A DNA stretch of 50,693 bases from Chloroflexota bacterium (lineage in GTDB: Bacteria; Chloroflexota; Anaerolineae; Anaerolineales; Villigracilaceae). Positions 35,537 to 44,348 of the stretch are shown in pieces. The translations under genes and the position numbers were made by a program. Numbering within the stretch: the stretch's first letter is position 1; each line of letters opens with the position of its first letter. The notes beneath the pieces were generated by a model. That model was not told the origin of the DNA. It saw nothing but the letters and a program-made list of their open reading frames with translations, and searched no databases. Location: contig JAIOAQ010000023.1 in assembly GCA_019873735.1 (NCBI GenBank), forward strand, positions 1-50,693. The letters are read 5' to 3'.

Positions 35537-36571
35537 CTACTTTTCGTAACGAATGCGCGGGTCGAGCCAGGCATAGACAATGTCGGTGAGGATTTGGAAG
35601 ACCACAACCGCCGTGGCGATCATCATCAAAATGCCCATAACAACCGGCAGGTCAGAGCGGGAAACATGATCCAAAAAGAGGCGCCCCATCCCAGGCCAGG
35701 CAAAGATGCGCTCAGTAACCACCGCGCCGCCCAGCAAAAGCGGCAAATCCAGACCGACAACGGTCACAATGGGCAAAGAGGCATTTTTGAGGGCGTGAAC
35801 ATAGACCACTTCTCGACGCGGCAAACCTTTGGCCCGTGCCGTGCGGATGTAGTCTTGCCCAAGTACCTCCAGCATCGTACTGCGAATATAGCGGCTGTAG
35901 GCAGCAAAACTGATGATAGAAATGCTCAAGACCGGCAAAACCATGTGCCAGAGCACTTGCGCCGTCGTTTTGCCTGCCTGCGGGTCAAACATCCCAACCG
36001 TAGGCAGGTAGGGCAATCCCCAGCGCTTGAACAAAACGCCGAAAATGTACATGCTGAGCAGGGCAATAAAGAAAATCGGCATCGAATAGCCGATAAATGA
36101 AAGAGCCGTAATGATGTGATCTAAGGCAGAGTATTGCCGCAAAGCCGAATATACGCCCACAAGCAGAGAGCCAACAATGATCACGAACTCAGAGGCCAGC
36201 ATCAGGATTAGCGTATTTGGCAAACGCTCGCCAATCACCTGTAAGACCGGCTTGCGGCTGACCAGCGAGACGCCGAAATCGCCGCGCAAGACGCCGCGCC
36301 GGGTGCCGGGCGTTTCTGCAACCCCATCGCCGTCCACGTCTGTCTTGGTCCAGTCGTTGCCGATCAGCCAATAGAGGTATTGGGTATAAATTGGCTTATC
36401 CAGGCCTAACTGCCGGCGCAGGCGCTCGTAATCGGAAGCGCGCGTCACGCGCCGCCCCCCCATCGTCGCCACTGGATCGCCCATATTCATCATTAAGACG
36501 AACAGGATAATGCTAATGAAGAACAAGAGCGGAATACCCTGCAAAAGGCGCTTAATGATATAACGGCCCAT
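35537..36571 (-). CDS. Opp-type ABC permease, OppB-like
   Basis: This 344-residue permease starts MGRYIIKRLLQGIPL. I choose ATG 36571 because AAAGGA lies 6 bases upstream; an ATG 19 codons earlier is in frame but without support. The periplasmic loop after helix 1 carries an unusual insert WTKTDVDGDGVAETPGTRRG, with a DxDGDG calcium-loop-like pattern. The EAA loop is MLEVLGQDYIRTARAKGL. The 86-base gap to the binding-protein gene holds the hairpin at 36598-36637. Confidence 0.9.
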   Translation of the reverse strand: MGRYIIKRLLQGIPLLFFISIILFVLMMNMGDPVATMGGRRVTRASDYERLRRQLGLDKPIYTQYLYWLIGNDWTKTDVDGDGVAETPGTRRGVLRGDFGVSLVSRKPVLQVIGERLPNTLILMLASEFVIIVGSLLVGVYSALRQYSALDHIITALSFIGYSMPIFFIALLSMYIFGVLFKRWGLPYLPTVGMFDPQAGKTTAQVLWHMVLPVLSISIISFAAYSRYIRSTMLEVLGQDYIRTARAKGLPRREVVYVHALKNASLPIVTVVGLDLPLLLGGAVVTERIFAWPGMGRLFLDHVSRSDLPVVMGILMMIATAVVVFQILTDIVYAWLDPRIRYEK

Positions 36572-36597
36572 CGTGTATCCTTTCTCAGGCGGTAGGG

Positions 36598-36637
36598 AAC
36601 CGCCGGTCAGGTCGGTTGAGCGCCCCAACCGGCGGTT
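36598..36637 (-). other. Intercistronic hairpin between oppA-like and oppB-like genes
   Basis: AACCGCCGGT pairs perfectly with ACCGGCGGTT across 20 bases. It sits between the binding-protein stop and the OppB-like start, like the hairpin at 10782-10810. It probably raises binding-protein mRNA relative to permease mRNA. Confidence 0.65.
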
Positions 36638-36657
36638 TCTTCATCAAGCCGCTTGGT

Positions 36658-38355
36658 CTATTGCGCCAAATCCCACTCTCCAATGTTGAAGAACATGGTT
36701 ACACCGGAGAACTTGACATTTTTCAAGCGCGGGTTGACAGCATAGATATCAGGGTCCTGCCACAGGCCGAGGATATAAACCTTATCGTAGAACAACTGGT
36801 TAATCTTGGAAATGGTCTGCTGACGTTCCTTGATATTTACTTGCGTAGCCTGCAATTGAATCAAGGAATCAAGTTCCTCGTCACACAAATAGAACCAGTT
36901 CGAACCGGCTGGGTACTCATCGCTGGGGATTTCACTGCACAGCCAGTAGTAAAGGTCTGCATCTGGGAAGAGCGGACCATCTGACCATTGCTGGATATCG
37001 TATTGGCCGGTGGCCGCCGGTCCCTCCTCGCCATAACTGGCAAAATAGACGTCTGCTTCCACACTGTACAGGTTGACCTTGATGCCCACCTGGGCCAATT
37101 GCTGTTGGACAACCGCCTGCACGTCCTGGCGAATTTCGCGAATGGTCGTGCCATAGTCCAATTCAAGCGGAATGCCATCCTTATCGCGCACGCCATCGCC
37201 GTCACTATCCACCCAGCCGGCCGCGTCTAATAACCGCTTGGCCTCTTCCGGGTCGTAGGGGTAATTCTGCAAGGGCGGATCGTTGTAAAAGGGCATCGCA
37301 TCCCAAAAAGAGGCTGGCGGTTTGGTCAGGCCAAGCAGGAGGTCGCGATTGATTGCTTCGCGGTCAATCGACAGGGCAATGGCCTTGCGGACATTGACAT
37401 CCGTCAAGGCGGGGTGCCCCACCTGGTCATTGACCAGGAAGAACATCCACTCGTTGTAACCTGAAGGCTCGGTCACAATATTCAAACCGGCTTGTTGCAG
37501 GGTCGGAATATCGCTATACGCAATAAACGTCCCCAAGTCGGCATCGCCGGCCTGCAGGGCCGCTACCTGTGAGGCATCATCCGGCACAAAGCGAATGAAG
37601 ATCTCGTCCAGGATTGGGCGGCTGCCCCAGTAGTTTTCGTTGCGCACAAAGCGCGCATAACTGCCCGATTCCCAGGTATCCAGCAGGTAGGGGCCGCAAC
37701 CCACTTTGGGGGTCTTGATCCATTCTGCATTGTCAATCGTACCTTCGGCTTCATAAACCGGGCGCAGGATATGAGCCGGTAAAATACCATGCCAGAGCGT
37801 GGCCAACCAGGGCGCAAACGGTTCGGCAAAAGTTACCACCACCGTCTGCGGATCGGGCGCGGTCACCGATTCTATTTTGTCATAAGGATAGGTGGATGTT
37901 ACCGTATTGTTCGGGCTGACCGCCATTTCCCACGTAAAGACAAAATCGTCTGCCGTGACCGGTGTCCCATCCGACCATTTGATGTCGTCCCGCAACTTCA
38001 TTGTCAGGGTTCGGCCATCGGCACTCAGACCGCCGTTTTCCTGACTGGGAATCTCTGTCACCAGGCGCGGGAAGGGTTCATTTTTCTCATCGAACTCCCA
38101 GGCCCAGTGTAAAAACATCTGCCAGGTCGTCCAGGCAAACCACATATCGGTATAGAGCGGTGCAAGGTTATCAAATTCCTGGGTATATATCAATGTGGCA
38201 ACTTTGCGGCCGCCATCGCCAGGTTGAACAGGCGCAGCCTGTGTCTCTTCCACGGTTGGGCCCTCGGGCACAGGTTTTGGGCCGCAAGCCGTCAGGATAA
38301 ACCCAAAGATGACCATCGCGGTCACAAAAGTAAGGACAAAACGTTTGGCGTTCAT
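36658..38355 (-). CDS. Family 5 solute-binding lipoprotein (OppA-like)
   Basis: This 565-residue extracytoplasmic lipoprotein delivers substrate to the OppBC permease. The start at 38355 gives the signal MNAKRFVLTFVTAMVIFGF with lipobox LTAC; the frame continues 37 codons upstream without signal logic. An SBP_bac_5 fold follows, including the DSDGDGVRDKDGIPLEL segment common in this family. AAGGAG precedes the start at longer spacing. It heads oppA-B-C-D-F-S9. A TATAAT box near 38487-38492 may serve it. The ligand could be a peptide, a betaine-like compound or a glycan; sequence alone cannot tell. Confidence 0.9.
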   Translation of the reverse strand: MNAKRFVLTFVTAMVIFGFILTACGPKPVPEGPTVEETQAAPVQPGDGGRKVATLIYTQEFDNLAPLYTDMWFAWTTWQMFLHWAWEFDEKNEPFPRLVTEIPSQENGGLSADGRTLTMKLRDDIKWSDGTPVTADDFVFTWEMAVSPNNTVTSTYPYDKIESVTAPDPQTVVVTFAEPFAPWLATLWHGILPAHILRPVYEAEGTIDNAEWIKTPKVGCGPYLLDTWESGSYARFVRNENYWGSRPILDEIFIRFVPDDASQVAALQAGDADLGTFIAYSDIPTLQQAGLNIVTEPSGYNEWMFFLVNDQVGHPALTDVNVRKAIALSIDREAINRDLLLGLTKPPASFWDAMPFYNDPPLQNYPYDPEEAKRLLDAAGWVDSDGDGVRDKDGIPLELDYGTTIREIRQDVQAVVQQQLAQVGIKVNLYSVEADVYFASYGEEGPAATGQYDIQQWSDGPLFPDADLYYWLCSEIPSDEYPAGSNWFYLCDEELDSLIQLQATQVNIKERQQTISKINQLFYDKVYILGLWQDPDIYAVNPRLKNVKFSGVTMFFNIGEWDLAQ

Positions 38356-38520
38356 TTTTTCTCTCTTCTCCTTTCTCAATACAAAAACGAACAACCCGAA
38401 ACGATCTTTGCTTTCTCGATTTCCTGTCTCATCCTCCTTCCCCGCCATTGCGGCACATGCCATCATTGGCCCTACAAGTCACTTTTATTATACTGCTTCA
38501 AATATGCTTGGAGGCACCTA

Positions 38521-38566
38521 ACCCTCCCGCAGGTTATTGGACATCGCGCCAAAACCTGCGGTAAGG
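38521..38566. repeat. Palindromic CCCTCCCGCAGGTT repeat, copy D
   Basis: The left arm ACCCTCCCGCAGGTT is intact; the right arm AAAACCTGCGGTAAGG is decayed at its end. The centre ATTGGACATCGCGCC resembles the centre of copy E. It lies between MttB2 and the opp operon. Confidence 0.65.
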
Positions 38567-38593
38567 CAGGTAATTGTCAACATTTATTCCAAA

Positions 38594-38629
38594 CAAAAAG
38601 GCTGGTCACGGAATTTTCCATGACCAGCC
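38594..38629 (-). terminator. Intrinsic terminator of the mttC-mttB-mttB operon
   Basis: On the minus strand GGCTGGTCA pairs with TGACCAGCC over a 12-nt loop, followed by five Ts. It begins just past the MttB2 stop codon. Confidence 0.8.
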
Positions 38630-38635
38630 ACCATA

Positions 38636-40096
38636 TCAGTCATCCAGAGAGGGCAGGGTTTCCATACCGGCAGATTTCGCCAGCGCCTTGACCATAGCCA
38701 CAAGTTCCTTCTCCTGCTCTGCCCAGGCGGTAGGACGCTTGTAGGCGGACAGCAGTTGCTGGGTGCGTATCTTGGCGCGGGCAAAAGCATCCGGCCCGCC
38801 AGAATCCAGCCAGGAGCGGATCGAGCCGCGGTCAATGACTGCAGAAGGCAGATATTGTTCTTTAGAAAACAGGCGGCGGGTCTCAGCCAATTTCAGGAAA
38901 TCGGCTTTGAATCCCATGCCGGCAAACATGGCTGTTGCCAGCGGGTCCGTGTGAGCCTCTACCCCGCGCACCATCCTCTTGGCCATCCCAATTGCCTCGG
39001 CGTCCAATACCAGTTTTTCCGGGCTAATACAGGCCAAAAAGTCGAGCATGCCTGCGCCGGAGATCATGTTGATGCCCGCCAGGGCGCCGATCATTGCCGA
39101 GACGCCGCTCTCCAGGCCGGCCTGATAATCCACGATCTTGCCGTCGGTAGCGCCCAGATACGTATGGGTGGGGAAACCCAGCGACTTGCCAACCTGAGCA
39201 TAGGCCGCATCAATCATTGCCGTCTCAATTGCGCCCATAGGAGTGGTGCCCTGACGCATGTCAAACACGGCCGGCGCCCCGCCCCACACCAGCGGCGCGC
39301 CCGGCTGAGCCAGTTGATGAATCACCATGCCCGAGAGCGACTCGGCTGCATGTTGGACCACCGAACCAAGGATGGTCACCGGGCTGCCAGCGCCGGCCAG
39401 CGGCATGGAAATCATCTCCGCCGGCACGCCGGCGCGCGCCAGGTCAATTAAATTCTGCGCGCCAAAATGGCTCCAGATAAGCGGAGGGGTTGGGCAAACA
39501 TCAAAAACGGCCTGCGGTTTTTGTTTAAGTGCTTCGCGTCCGCCGGCGTAAATGGCCAGCATGTCAATCATCGTTGGCGTGGTCTTGACCGAAAAGGCTC
39601 CCGTGACCACCGGCTTGGTCGTATAGAGCAGAACCAGATACAGGCGGTACAGGTCGCCAATCTCTTTGGGAATTTCATTGCAAACAATCGAGGTCGAGAC
39701 GGCGTCATACTGCGGCAGGCTTTCGGCCACCTTGAGCACCCGGATCAGATCGGGGGTGTAAGAAGTCTTGTGCTCCAGCGTGTCTGGGTCCAGGATGTGA
39801 ACGCCGGACGAGCCAGGGTCAAAGTGAACGTCATCCCCGCCATAGTGAACGGTCGGTTCGCCGGCGCGGTTATAGAGGGTGAACTCGCGCGGCACCGTCT
39901 TGAGCATCTCGCGGACGAGGCGTTCCGGGATACGCACCACCTCAGCCGATTCGTCCACCTGGGCGCCGGCTTCGGCCAACAATTTGCGGGCTTCAGGCAA
40001 CTGAACTTTGACGCCCGGCTCCATGAGAAGTTGAAAAGCCTCATCCAAAATTTTCTGAACCATCTCTGAGGACAGCAGTTGCAATTTCGGCTGCAT
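38636..40096 (-). CDS. MttB-family (non-pyrrolysine) methyltransferase 2
   Basis: This 486-residue MttB-superfamily protein has no internal stop and hence no pyrrolysine. It is the last gene of a three-gene operon with a corrinoid protein and MttB3. GGAGG, which overlaps the MttB3 stop region, lies 8 bases before its ATG. Family features include the N-terminal helical lead-in (SSEMVQKILDEAFQLL) and Gly-rich barrel loops such as GAGSPVTILGS and GATDGKIVDYQAG. It would methylate the MttC-like corrinoid from a quaternary amine or betaine. It differs clearly from MttB1 and MttB3, so distinct substrates are likely. Confidence 0.87.
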   Translation of the reverse strand: MQPKLQLLSSEMVQKILDEAFQLLMEPGVKVQLPEARKLLAEAGAQVDESAEVVRIPERLVREMLKTVPREFTLYNRAGEPTVHYGGDDVHFDPGSSGVHILDPDTLEHKTSYTPDLIRVLKVAESLPQYDAVSTSIVCNEIPKEIGDLYRLYLVLLYTTKPVVTGAFSVKTTPTMIDMLAIYAGGREALKQKPQAVFDVCPTPPLIWSHFGAQNLIDLARAGVPAEMISMPLAGAGSPVTILGSVVQHAAESLSGMVIHQLAQPGAPLVWGGAPAVFDMRQGTTPMGAIETAMIDAAYAQVGKSLGFPTHTYLGATDGKIVDYQAGLESGVSAMIGALAGINMISGAGMLDFLACISPEKLVLDAEAIGMAKRMVRGVEAHTDPLATAMFAGMGFKADFLKLAETRRLFSKEQYLPSAVIDRGSIRSWLDSGGPDAFARAKIRTQQLLSAYKRPTAWAEQEKELVAMVKALAKSAGMETLPSLDD

Positions 40097-40099
40097 GTG

Positions 40100-41551
40100 T
40101 CACGCCTCCTCTGCCAAAGCAATGATCCGCGCCAGTTCGGCACTCAGGCCCGGGTCCAGCGGAACCGGTTGGTGGGTCTCCAAAATGTGACGCGCCTTCG
40201 CCGTCGCCCAATCCACTGCGCCGTCGCGCTTCTCTTCCCAGATGTTGTAAGGGCGGCGATCCATGAATTGCGGCACAAAGATTTCGCGCATGTGCTGACG
40301 GGTGTGTTTGTGCGTCAGGAAATTGCCGCCCGGCCCAACGGCCTTGATTACGTCCAGCGCCAATGTGTCATCGTTGACTTCGATGCCGTTGATCACCCGG
40401 CGGATGATTTCAAAGATCTCGCAATCCATGAGCATTTCGGCATACGACCAGATGCGGCTGCCGTGCAGGAAGCCTACGCCCAGCAGCATGTCCGACATGA
40501 CGACTGAGGCCATGAAGGTGGACAGGCTGTTATCTACGCCAGCCTGCCAGTTGGGTTCTTTGGCGCCGGTGGCAAAAGAGCCCATCGAGAGCGGAATGTT
40601 GTAGTAATCTGCCAGCACGTTTGTGGCCGCGCCAAAGAGGAAGTCTTCCGGGCCGCCGCCGGTGTAGGCGCCAGAACGCAGGTCTGAGGCGGTTTGGGCG
40701 GCAGCATAGAAGACGGGCGCGCCGGGAAAGGCTAACTGCAATAGCGCTGTGGCTGCAATCACTTCGGCATTCCCTACCACCAGATTGCCCGCCAGCGTAG
40801 CCGGAGCCGTGGTGAGGCAGGCGGTCATGGTCATAAAACCGGTAGGAATGCCCGCCTCAGCCGCCAACAGGGCAGCATCCAGCGAGCCGCCATCGTGACC
40901 CAGCGGCGGCGCCGTGCACTGCATCAGCGAAAGCACCGGACGCTTGCGCAGGGCTTCACGTCCACCGGCAATGACGGCCGCCATTTCAATTGCCGCCCTG
41001 GCCTCGTGTTCGTTGTAGATGCTTTCCGTCTGGACGTGCTTGGTAGAGTTTTCCCAAATGGCTTTGATTTCGTGTAAGCCGCGCGTCCGGGCGGGTTTAT
41101 CCTGCGCCGAGACCGGCACCCAATGGAAGCCGATTTCATCCAGCGCATCGGCCACACGCGCAATCTCAACCACATCCCGCAAACACGAAACGCGCCGCTT
41201 GCCGGTGTACAGGTCAATCACTTCCACGCCGCAGCCATCTGTGCCTACCCAAACATGGTTGCCGTCTAGCGGCAAATCTTGCTGAGGGTCACGCGCGGCC
41301 AGCGAATAAACCGGCGGGCAGGATTTTAGCGCCTCTTCGATGATGTGTCCCCTGACCTTCACGACCTTCGTTTCGCGGTCCACATCAGCGCCGTGGGCTT
41401 CCCAAATATCGAGCGCCCGCTGTGAAGGAAAGCGCACCCCCACGCTTTCAATGACATCAAGCGTAGCCGTATGGATTTTTTGAATTTCTTCGGGGCTGAA
41501 GACGTGCAGTTTAAGCCGGGGGTTGGTAACAGACTTGGGTTGACCGGGCAT
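40100..41551 (-). CDS. MttB-family (non-pyrrolysine) methyltransferase 3
   Basis: This 483-residue MttB-superfamily protein starts at ATG 41551, 5 bases after GGAGG; an ATG 13 codons earlier lies inside the corrinoid gene and is less likely. It opens KLHVFSPEEIQKIHTATLDV, the usual N-terminal helix, and contains FAAAQTASDLRSGAYTGGGPE-like barrel loops. It is placed directly after the corrinoid gene (13-base gap) and before MttB2 (3-base gap), so it is the best candidate for the dedicated MttC partner. No amber codon is present. The substrate is unknown. Confidence 0.87.
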   Translation of the reverse strand: MPGQPKSVTNPRLKLHVFSPEEIQKIHTATLDVIESVGVRFPSQRALDIWEAHGADVDRETKVVKVRGHIIEEALKSCPPVYSLAARDPQQDLPLDGNHVWVGTDGCGVEVIDLYTGKRRVSCLRDVVEIARVADALDEIGFHWVPVSAQDKPARTRGLHEIKAIWENSTKHVQTESIYNEHEARAAIEMAAVIAGGREALRKRPVLSLMQCTAPPLGHDGGSLDAALLAAEAGIPTGFMTMTACLTTAPATLAGNLVVGNAEVIAATALLQLAFPGAPVFYAAAQTASDLRSGAYTGGGPEDFLFGAATNVLADYYNIPLSMGSFATGAKEPNWQAGVDNSLSTFMASVVMSDMLLGVGFLHGSRIWSYAEMLMDCEIFEIIRRVINGIEVNDDTLALDVIKAVGPGGNFLTHKHTRQHMREIFVPQFMDRRPYNIWEEKRDGAVDWATAKARHILETHQPVPLDPGLSAELARIIALAEEA

Positions 41552-41564
41552 ATCTGCCTCCGGC

Positions 41565-42212
41565 TCAAGAGCCGACCAATTGTTTGGCAACGGCTACTGC
41601 CCCAACCGCGTCTTCGCTGTAACCATCGGCGCCGATTTCTTTCGCCCAAGACTGGGTTACAGGCGCACCGCCCACCATCACCTTGACCCGCGGGCGCAGG
41701 CCGCTATCCTCCAGCGCCTCAATCACGTCTTTTTGCTTGACCATCGTGGTGGTCAGCAAGGCGCTAATGCCGACGATGTCTGCATTCACCTCACGCGCCT
41801 TTTCGACGAATTTCATTACCGGCACGTCAACGCCTAAATCGTACACCTGAAAACCGGTAGCCGAGAGCATGGTGACCACCAGCGTTTTGCCGATTTCGTG
41901 AATGTCACCCTCAATTGTGCCCATGACCACCTTGCCAAGCACTTCGCGCTGGCCGCCGCTTTTGGCGAGTTCTGGCTCCAGCACGGCTACCGCGGCCTTC
42001 ATGGCTTCGCCAGCGATGACCAAATCGGGCAAGAACATCTCGCCTGCCGAGAACTGCTCGCCCACATAGTTCACGCCAGGCACAAAGCCCTGGTTGAGCG
42101 CTTCCAGCGGGTTGACGCCCTGCGCAACGGCCTTACGCGCCAGTTCGGCCGCCAGATCGGGGTCGCCATCCACAATGCTTTGTTTCATTGCATCAAACAG
42201 TTCCTGACTCAT
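41565..42212 (-). CDS. Corrinoid (B12-binding) methyl-carrier protein, MttC/MtbC-like
   Basis: This 215-residue protein carries the methyl group on cobalt between MttB-type donors and a methyltransferase that passes it to tetrahydrofolate or a similar acceptor. The N-terminal ~90 residues form the cap/helical domain. The C-terminal Rossmann domain has the DxHxxG motif with His105 as lower cobalt ligand, then GVDVP and GGAPVT loops. AGGAGG precedes the ATG. It is first in its operon, behind a consensus-like promoter and palindrome. No MttA-type acceptor gene or RamA-type activase is in view. Confidence 0.9.
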   Translation of the reverse strand: MSQELFDAMKQSIVDGDPDLAAELARKAVAQGVNPLEALNQGFVPGVNYVGEQFSAGEMFLPDLVIAGEAMKAAVAVLEPELAKSGGQREVLGKVVMGTIEGDIHEIGKTLVVTMLSATGFQVYDLGVDVPVMKFVEKAREVNADIVGISALLTTTMVKQKDVIEALEDSGLRPRVKVMVGGAPVTQSWAKEIGADGYSEDAVGAVAVAKQLVGS

Positions 42213-42259
42213 TTTTCTACCTCCTGGGAATAGACTCTCTCCAACACGTGGAGTGTTAA

Positions 42260-42278
42260 GACAAAGTCACACTTTGTC
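42260..42278. promoter_or_regulatory. Perfect 19-bp palindromic operator at the mttC start site
   Basis: GACAAAGTCACACTTTGTC is an 8-3-8 perfect palindrome. It lies immediately downstream of the minus-strand -10 box, covering the predicted transcription start, the classical place for a repressor. The divergent Lrp-type regulator is one candidate ligand. Confidence 0.65.
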
Positions 42279-42307
42279 ATTTTAGCGTTTTTCGCAACTT
42301 TCGTCAA
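42279..42307 (-). promoter_or_regulatory. Promoter of the corrinoid/MttB operon
   Basis: On the minus strand TTGACG and TAAAAT are separated by exactly 17 bases. The start would fall inside the 19-bp palindrome. A TTTTTCG/CGAAAAA inverted repeat overlaps the -35 and spacer (42288-42314). Confidence 0.75.
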
Positions 42308-42405
42308 CGAAAAAGCGTAACTCACGCAAAATTACATTTATCACAACGAATTACGTAGTAAAATCATATCAAGAAAGCGATACTCGTTTAAGCGAGGTGA
42401 GATAT

Positions 42406-42861
42406 ATGGACGAACTCGATCGGGCCATCCTGGGCGTCCTGCAGGAAGACGGCCGCGCTCCTTTTACACAAATTGCCAAACGCGTAGGACTATCCGAAGC
42501 CGCCGTGCGGGCGCGTTATAAGAACCTGGTAGAACAAGGCGTGGTACGCACCGTCTCCATCGTGGACCCGTACGCCCTGGGCTTTCAGGCCCCCGCGCTG
42601 ATTGCCATCGCCGTGGACGCCGGCAAGGCCGAAGAGGTCGCACAGGCCATTTCGGAACTGCCCGAAACCGCCTACCTGGTCCTTACCCTCGGCTCGCACG
42701 ACCTTTTGGCAGAAGTGTACTGCCGCGACCTGCAACATCTGACCGAACTGGTCATGCACCATATTCAGACCATTCCCGGCGTGCGCAGCACCGAAACCTT
42801 GATGGAAGCCAAAGTTTACAAACTGAGTTACCGCTGGTCGCCAACCGCAGAAAGCATGTAG
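42406..42861 (+). CDS. Lrp/AsnC-family transcriptional regulator
   Basis: This 151-residue regulator has an N-terminal winged helix (residues ~1-55, with the recognition segment GLSEAAVRARYKNL) and a C-terminal RAM ligand-binding domain. Such proteins form dimers to octamers and sense amino acids or related small molecules. The ATG at 42406 is preceded by GAGGTGA at the right distance; a GTG 9 bases earlier lies inside that ribosome site. It is divergent from the corrinoid/MttB operon across 193 bases and probably controls it. The inducer is unknown. Confidence 0.88.
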   Translation: MDELDRAILGVLQEDGRAPFTQIAKRVGLSEAAVRARYKNLVEQGVVRTVSIVDPYALGFQAPALIAIAVDAGKAEEVAQAISELPETAYLVLTLGSHDLLAEVYCRDLQHLTELVMHHIQTIPGVRSTETLMEAKVYKLSYRWSPTAESM

Positions 42862-42944
42862 CCCGCTATCGTTTATAATTGATGGTGAACAGACTGCTGC
42901 TCTGGTCCGCCTTACATTTCTGCCGCCACCGCAAAAACCTTTTC

Positions 42945-43008
42945 AAAATACGAGGAGCACAAAGATCGCGAGGGTTTCGTGTCCTTCGCGGTTACCACCA
43001 TTCTTGCG
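42945..43008. repeat. Dispersed CACAAAG/TCCTTCGCGG-type repeat
   Basis: GAGCACAAAGATCGCGAGG faces TTTCGTGTCCTTCGCGGTT, an imperfect inverted repeat related to 1645-1731. It lies between the Lrp-type gene and the acyl-CoA dehydrogenase. Confidence 0.5.
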
Positions 43009-43057
43009 GACGTCTCTCAAACCCGGCAGGTCATCACAACTAATCTTGGAGGTTTGC

Positions 43058-44266
43058 ATGGATTTCTCACTCAGTCAAGAACACCAGATGGTGCAAAAAA
43101 TGGTGCGCGACTTTGCCCAAAAGGAAATCGCGCCGGTCATCAAAGAACATGACCGTAAACAAGAACCCATTCCCTGGGCGATTAAACGCATGGGAGAACT
43201 CGGCATCCTGGGCATCTGCTTCCCCGTCCGTTACGGCGGGCAGGGAATGGACTACATCTCTCTTGGCCTGGCCTGCGAAGAACTGGAAGCAGTAGATACC
43301 ACCCTGCGGGTCGTCATGTCGGTACACACCGGCCTGTGCGGCATGACCCTGCTTCAATGGGGCACAGAAGAACAAAAACAGAAGTTCCTCGTCCCCATTG
43401 CCAGAGGCGAAAAAATCGGGGCAGGCGCCTTTACCGAACCCGGCATGGGCTCAGATGTGGCCGCCATGCAGACCACAGCCAGGCGCGAAGGTGACGTGTA
43501 CATCTTGAACGGCGAGAAGATGTGGATTTCCCTGGCCTCCAAAGCCGATTACGCCCTGGTCACGGTCAAAACCGACCCGCAGGCGGCGCGGCCTTCTCAG
43601 GCGTTGACTTCCTTTATTGTTGACCTGCACAGCCCTGGCGTCAAAACCGGCGATCTACACGGCAAACTGGGCGTCCGCGCCGGCTCCACCGGCTGGATCA
43701 GTTTCACCGATGTGCGCGTACCGGTTGAAAACCGCATTGGCGAAGAAGGCGAAGGCTTCAAAATTACCATGTCGGCTTTTGATAACGGACGTTACACCGT
43801 CGGCGCCGGAGCCACAGGCCTGATTCGCGCTTCGCTGGAAGCCAGTATCCGCTATGCACAGGAACGCAAGACCTTTGGCAAGCCGATTGCCGAATATCAA
43901 TTGATCCAACAGAAAATCGCCCGCATGGCACAAAACTATGAAATTGCCCGCCTTCTATACCTGCAAGTGGGATGGATGAAAAACCAGGGATTGCGCAGCA
44001 CCCTGCAGACTTCTTACTCAAAGAAATTCGCCACCGAAGCATCCTTTGAAGCAGCCCACGATGCCATCCAAATTCACGGCGCTTATGGCTTCTCAGATGA
44101 GTACGATGTGGAACGCTACCTGCGCAACGCCCGCGGCGCAATTATTTACGAAGGTTCATCTGAGATTCAGACCATCATTCAGGCCGGCTATGCCCTGGGT
44201 CAACGCAGCGACCGACCGTTACGTTGCGAACTGCCGGCCTACGATCCAGATACCTGGCAAGAGTGA
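43058..44266 (+). CDS. Acyl-CoA dehydrogenase (short-chain/butyryl type)
   Basis: This 402-residue flavoenzyme oxidises an acyl-CoA to the 2-enoyl-CoA and passes electrons to ETF. The start at 43058 follows GGAGG by 5 bases. The chain has the N-terminal helical domain, the middle beta-domain with AFTEPGMGSD, and the C-terminal helical domain. Glu365 in IYEGSSEIQ is the catalytic base position of the short-chain group. It is 82 bases upstream of etfB in the same orientation. Butyryl-, isobutyryl- or glutaryl-type substrates are possible. Confidence 0.9.
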   Translation: MDFSLSQEHQMVQKMVRDFAQKEIAPVIKEHDRKQEPIPWAIKRMGELGILGICFPVRYGGQGMDYISLGLACEELEAVDTTLRVVMSVHTGLCGMTLLQWGTEEQKQKFLVPIARGEKIGAGAFTEPGMGSDVAAMQTTARREGDVYILNGEKMWISLASKADYALVTVKTDPQAARPSQALTSFIVDLHSPGVKTGDLHGKLGVRAGSTGWISFTDVRVPVENRIGEEGEGFKITMSAFDNGRYTVGAGATGLIRASLEASIRYAQERKTFGKPIAEYQLIQQKIARMAQNYEIARLLYLQVGWMKNQGLRSTLQTSYSKKFATEASFEAAHDAIQIHGAYGFSDEYDVERYLRNARGAIIYEGSSEIQTIIQAGYALGQRSDRPLRCELPAYDPDTWQE

Positions 44267-44348
44267 TGCAGGGAAATTGTGGCGTGTAATGCGGCGCACC
44301 CAAGCCGCCCATTTTAATCGAGCATCTTGATAAAGAAACGGAGGTCCC

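Noticed and set aside
26995..41551. Pyrrolysine-containing MttB
   Set aside because: All three MttB frames are full length (470-486 residues) without an internal TAG, and no pyl genes are seen.
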